Translations under genes and position numbers: made by a program
Notes under the pieces: generated by a model
The model's input: the letters and a program-made list of their open reading frames with translations, nothing else
Told to the model about the DNA's origin: nothing
Database searches by the model: none
Assembly (NCBI GenBank): GCA_026419785.1
Contig: JAODTK010005121.1
Location: 62,001-126,000 of the forward strand
Reading direction: 5' to 3'
Length of the DNA stretch: 64,000 bases
DNA from: Sclerodactyla briareus
Lineage: Eukaryota; Echinodermata; Holothuroidea; Dendrochirotida; Sclerodactylidae
Part shown: positions 60,234 through 64,000 of the stretch, in pieces
Position numbering within the stretch: the first letter of the stretch is position 1
Layout: each line of letters starts with the position of its first letter

Positions 60234-60798
60234 AAAGGACAAGCAGGACGAAGTATAAGAGACTAATTTAATAGCTGGAGAAAAACTAATGCGTCAGTCC
60301 AAGGTCCGAAGTTCACTTCACGTTACGGAGTTGAAGGCCTTTGAAGTTTGATGCATGTGTGTATGCGAAAGATCGTTTAAAAGCATCCCATCATGCAATA
60401 TGTTGTTTGTTTTCTATGAAATTCACCACATTAATTTCACTTCGAAAGCTTTGGCCATTTGAGAGGATTGCGGTAGTTGGTTGGTAGGTACGTGTTGATA
60501 GCTTACTTTGTGAGAGGAAGAACAACCGAACTCCTGCAAATGTGGACTTATTCGACAAAATGAAACAATGAAAGACATAACTAATTCCCGAGTTGTCCAG
60601 GTGTGACATCATGCGTTATGTGCGCAATTAGAATGCTCCCCAATTTCTCTGCATTTTAAAAAAATGGAACCGAACTGTAACGGCCAGTAAACTCCACATA
60701 GGACATTTATTGAAACATGGTTTGATTATAGATACAGTTTTTTACCATTCTCCGCGATATAACCTCTGTTGCTTATCAAAGCCTGACAGTTGCATTTT
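60234..60798 (-). mobile_element. Inverted-repeat transposon, family D copy 2
   Basis: The reverse complement aligns with 42119-42714 over most of its length (CAGAGGTTAT, TCCTATGTGGAGTT.ACTGGCC, GCAGAGAAATTGGGGAG, TTTCATTGTTTCATTTTGT). The left end AAAGGACAAGCAGG is the family terminus; the right end is more decayed. Length is about 565 bp. Confidence 0.7.
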
Positions 60799-62040
60799 AA
60801 TAATCAAGAATTATCGGCGTAAGCTATAGTGCAGCAGTGTTAGTATTTGTTGCAAGGCTGACAAACTTGAGGACACATTAGACCACCATGCTAGTCAGAC
60901 TACACGTGTTTATAATTTCTGTTCCGTCTAAGGGGCTCGCGCATGCTCAATTAATTCCGTTGCTCATGCCTGCGCCTATATTGTTGTTGTATGGAGCGAT
61001 ACCAATCAGGCTAACAGAGGTCAGGGTTTTGTGGGTTTTGTCTGGCCCCCCCCCCACCTATACCACAGCCAGGCAGCAGAGACTTACAATTACGTGTGCA
61101 CTGGTGTGCCAATCAAAACTAGCAATGAAATGGGGGGAAATTTGCATTTTTCCCATCTTTAAGTTCAGCCTCTGGGTATGAGTGAATCCGGAAAATGCCA
61201 TACGTAGCCTATTAGCCATCAACACAGTCCAATGCATTTACTGGTACGTAGAGGACGCTTCCGCGTGTTTTGCTGTCCACTTTCTACTGTTCTGAGTTTC
61301 ATCCATCTTGTTAATAGCGGGATTTCAATGTATGTGGTTTTGTGGTATAACATTGACCGTGCTAATTCACAAATACGCTGTTTTTATGGTCAATAAAGTG
61401 CTTCACAGATCCCCTTTTAAGCCCAATTACGTAGTCACCAGACAGTATTATTTCTAGCAAAATAGCGTGAAAGAGCGTTGCAAAATTTGACTAACTATTG
61501 TGCTGATAAAGCGCCAGACATCTATGCGTCACGTTACCTGAAGGTAAACGAGGGGTGGAGTATAGTACTGAGTTCACCACTGCATCGCAGAACTGTCTAA
61601 ACCTATCCTGTTTTTTCTATGGGAAAAGTTAGGATTTGCGGAGAGTTCGCTGGCTATAATTCTTTTGGTTTCATATTCCTTAACCAAGGAAATGATAGAC
61701 CATTGTTCGCAATTATTCACCTCACTAGCGGACATGTAGATATGCCGCAATATCTGGAAATGGTAGATTTGTTGTAGAAGGAATCAGCTCGACACATCCT
61801 ATACTGACCACACCTGTACGGTTGACTTGTACAGCTGTATTGCATGCCCTTACCAAAACCGAGAATGGTCGATACAGGTGCCGCATACTATTATTGAAAG
61901 CCCCATGAGCAGATGAGCACCCAACAAACCCGCCGGTTTCCCGAAATCGGCAAATTAGGCTACTTGAACCTAATAATCTAGCAGGGAAAAGAGCTGACAG
62001 TCAGCATTCCTGGTTTAGGGTGGAGCGACTGGCCTAAACA

Positions 62041-62092
62041 GGTGTTGTTGTTTTGTTGTTTGGGTGTTGTGTGTTTTGTTGTTGTTGTGATA
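62041..62092 (+). repeat. GTT-rich microsatellite
   Basis: GTTGTTGTTTTGTTGTTT and similar words, imperfect, about 50 bases. Confidence 0.8.
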
Positions 62093-62694
62093 CCCGGACT
62101 GCCGGTCAAAACCCGAGTTGGGCCCTTGAGCGTGGAAATTCCTGAACGCGGCGATAAAAGTTGGTTCTCACTGATTAATGATTAGTAAGTCATGGAAGTA
62201 GTTTGGAAACCGGAATAGGTCATGGGATATGGATAATGGGAGCGCAAGTTGTGTTGTGTGTAAACAACGCCCTATCTTCCGAACAGTTTCCTATACGAGA
62301 GCAAAACAAATGTGAAACGGAAAAAATACACAAAATCGGGAACGAAAAGAGGTTCGGTCTTCAATTGGGCGGTTCCAAACAGTTCGTACTCAGGCTGCCA
62401 GGCAAATTCGTGTTCGACTGCCCTTGTTTCAACTTTCCGAGTAGGGTTAGGTAATACGGTCGATAAAGAAAGAAAAGTATAAAAAAGTATATATGTCCAA
62501 GAAAGCGGTTGATAATAAAATTAAATGTACATGTTCTTCGAATAACAGGATTTGGTGGTACCTGATGTCCTGTGTAAAATATATGTCGTCAGTTCACTAC
62601 CTGTATGATCCATGACGAACAATAGGGGGAAGGGTTAGCCGAATTATCAGACAAGAAATGTCATAATTTTTCCCATGTAACGCAATTATGGTGG

Positions 62695-62755
62695 AAGGAA
62701 ATAGTTCAGTAGTTAGGGCGATTGTCTTTGCATGGGGGGTGTGGCATATTAATGT
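62695..62755 (+). mobile_element. tRNA-like SINE head
   Basis: TAGTTCAGTAG at 62702-62712 fits the A-box consensus exactly. It is followed by GGGCGATTGTCTTTGCATGG, which resembles a tRNA D-stem to anticodon arm with a TGC-like anticodon loop. There is no B-box or acceptor closure, so it is not a functional tRNA. It is most likely a 5'-fragment of a tRNA-derived SINE. Confidence 0.4.
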
Positions 62756-63718
62756 TCATTTAAATTACTTAAGGATAGCAGCCTTACCTGGCGAAAAAAG
62801 CGGGATTCCTAGTGTTATTAGTAATTTTGCTTGCGTAGACGTACGCACGGATTGACGAAACCCACCCCCCCCCTTCCCCACCGGGCCAAAAGACAGCAGA
62901 GGCTGGAAGGACTTGAAACAGGGAGATGTCAACCGTCAGAGTGTCAGAGTTAACATACTTGCTTCAATCCCAGATTATTCTGCTTCCAGTACTGTCATTG
63001 AGCTTAAACTGTTAGAGCGCCGTCGGAGAAAGCAAGTCTGGGAAGCTTCATCAACAAAACTCCTAAAACAGGAAACCTCCAGATAGGCCTAGACTGTGCT
63101 AGAGAGACTGCGCAGTGATATGAAGCCTACAGATATGAAATCTGGGTACTTATATAGGGCCTTTCCACCGGGTGCTCTAAGGATTTATTTACCCCTGATT
63201 ATAGAGGGACTTGCAAGCACTCCGACGGATACCGGACGAAAGTATGCTGGCAGGCAGTTCCTCATGCAACAGACCCAATTCGCACCTGGGTGGGGAGGGA
63301 ATGAGCGCTCGTGGGCCGGGGGGTGGGACACGCACGGAGAAGCTAATCGGCGTGTGGAATGATTGTGCTCTGGGCTGATCAGTATTGGGGATTCGGTCAA
63401 GGTGAAAGCTCATACTGACTGACACTAATCCGATCTCCGAGTATCCAGTTATGTGAATTATTATTAACATGAAACTTGACAGGTTAACTGAGTACATTTA
63501 CTCGTTTGACAGGAAAGTGTATTTTATGAGTATCATTTCTCTGGTGCCATGATGGGACTGATTGAATGGAAGCTAAGATCATGTCAGTCATTGTCAGTTA
63601 TTGTTATTGCGCCCACGTATTGAACTAGTATGACTACTATAGACAGTTATGCCATGCCTAACGCCGTACGGTTAATAAGCAATGTATTTGGTGTATGAAG
63701 GGAGTCACGGGACGACTT

Positions 63719-64000
63719 TAAAGGACAACTGCATGATTGGATATATAACACAGAGGTTATACGTGGAGAATTAGAACACTGTAATCTTTAGGTCCGAACC
63801 CTATCTGCAGTATGATGTCCTGTGTGTAGTGATTGGCACCTCCCAAAGTTTAGGTCCATTATGCAGAGAAATGAGGGAGAATCCCAATTGCGCAATGCAA
63901 CGCATGACGTCACACTCCGAAACAGGAGGAAATTATGGATGTATTTCATTGTCTCATTCTGTTTGAATAAGTCAACATTTTAGCAGAAAGGTCTGTGGTC
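63719..64000 (+). mobile_element. Inverted-repeat transposon, family D copy 3, runs off window
   Basis: It starts TAAAGGACAACTGCATG, like the family terminus, and the body matches copy 1 (ATGCAGAGAAATGAGGGAG, AATCCCAATTGCGCAATG, TATTTCATTGTCTCATT, AATAAGTCAACATTT). A perfect CRE lies at 63905-63912. The right end is beyond the window. Confidence 0.75.

Larger units (their letters stand above)
60799..63718. other. No supportable gene
   Basis: A C-run lies at about 61046-61055, a GTT-rich microsatellite at 62041-62092 and another C-run near 62864-62872. Frames up to about 102 codons are unrecognised. Confidence 0.35.

Overview
The window is eukaryotic, non-coding DNA made mostly of transposon debris. 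There are no bacterial-type operons and no long open reading frames: the longest uninterrupted frame is 188 codons and lies in a GC-rich repeat block. Small inverted-repeat transposons, tRNA-like SINE pieces, micro- and minisatellites and long G or C homopolymers are abundant. This texture (hAT-type MITEs with G-rich ends, divergent tandem arrays with periods of 83 to 265 bp, frequent 'taggcctat' words) fits a marine invertebrate, perhaps an echinoderm or another invertebrate deuterostome. That taxonomic guess is inference only. I found no protein-coding gene, tRNA, rRNA or CRISPR array that I can support with confidence.

Layout. Bases 1-2556 are unremarkable AT-leaning sequence. At 2557-3700 is a possible hAT-like element with a long polypurine tract just inside its left end. 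From about 6.8 to 12.03 kb lies a composite block unlike the rest: a 124-bp AT-rich tandem array (four units), then about 4.5 kb of very GC- and CpG-rich DNA. That DNA holds further arrays with periods of about 83 bp, 188 bp and 65 bp, and it stops abruptly at a perfect 15-bp inverted repeat containing GTAAGT/ACTTAC. It may be a decayed large retroelement (DIRS-like is one guess), but no protein domain survives. A 106-bp array fills 18.47-19.37 kb. The best-supported structure is at 22.65-24.45 kb: one hAT element with a perfect 8-bp target duplication, carrying a second hAT element inside it with its own target duplication.

The rest (25-64 kb) is a scatter of dispersed families recognised by comparing copies within the window. 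Family A is a 258-270 bp hAT MITE with target duplications at two copies. Family C has three copies of about 330-370 bp. Family D is about 565-596 bp with GGACAACTGC-type terminal repeats in three copies. Family G is a SINE-like family with three copies, one beside a (TTA)n tract. There are also a foldback element at 38.74-38.89 kb, an unusual set of permuted inverted repeats beside a perfect NRF-1-like site at 39.72-39.88 kb, and several ancient tandem arrays. The perfect CRE octamer TGACGTCA occurs at least eight times, several of them inside or next to repeats.

Nothing here works together as a pathway. The window reads as an intergenic or deep intronic stretch shaped by cut-and-paste transposons. 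Points of interest are the nested hATs, the GC-rich array block with its splice-site-like hairpin, and the inverted-repeat oddities. All percentages and boundaries were judged by eye.
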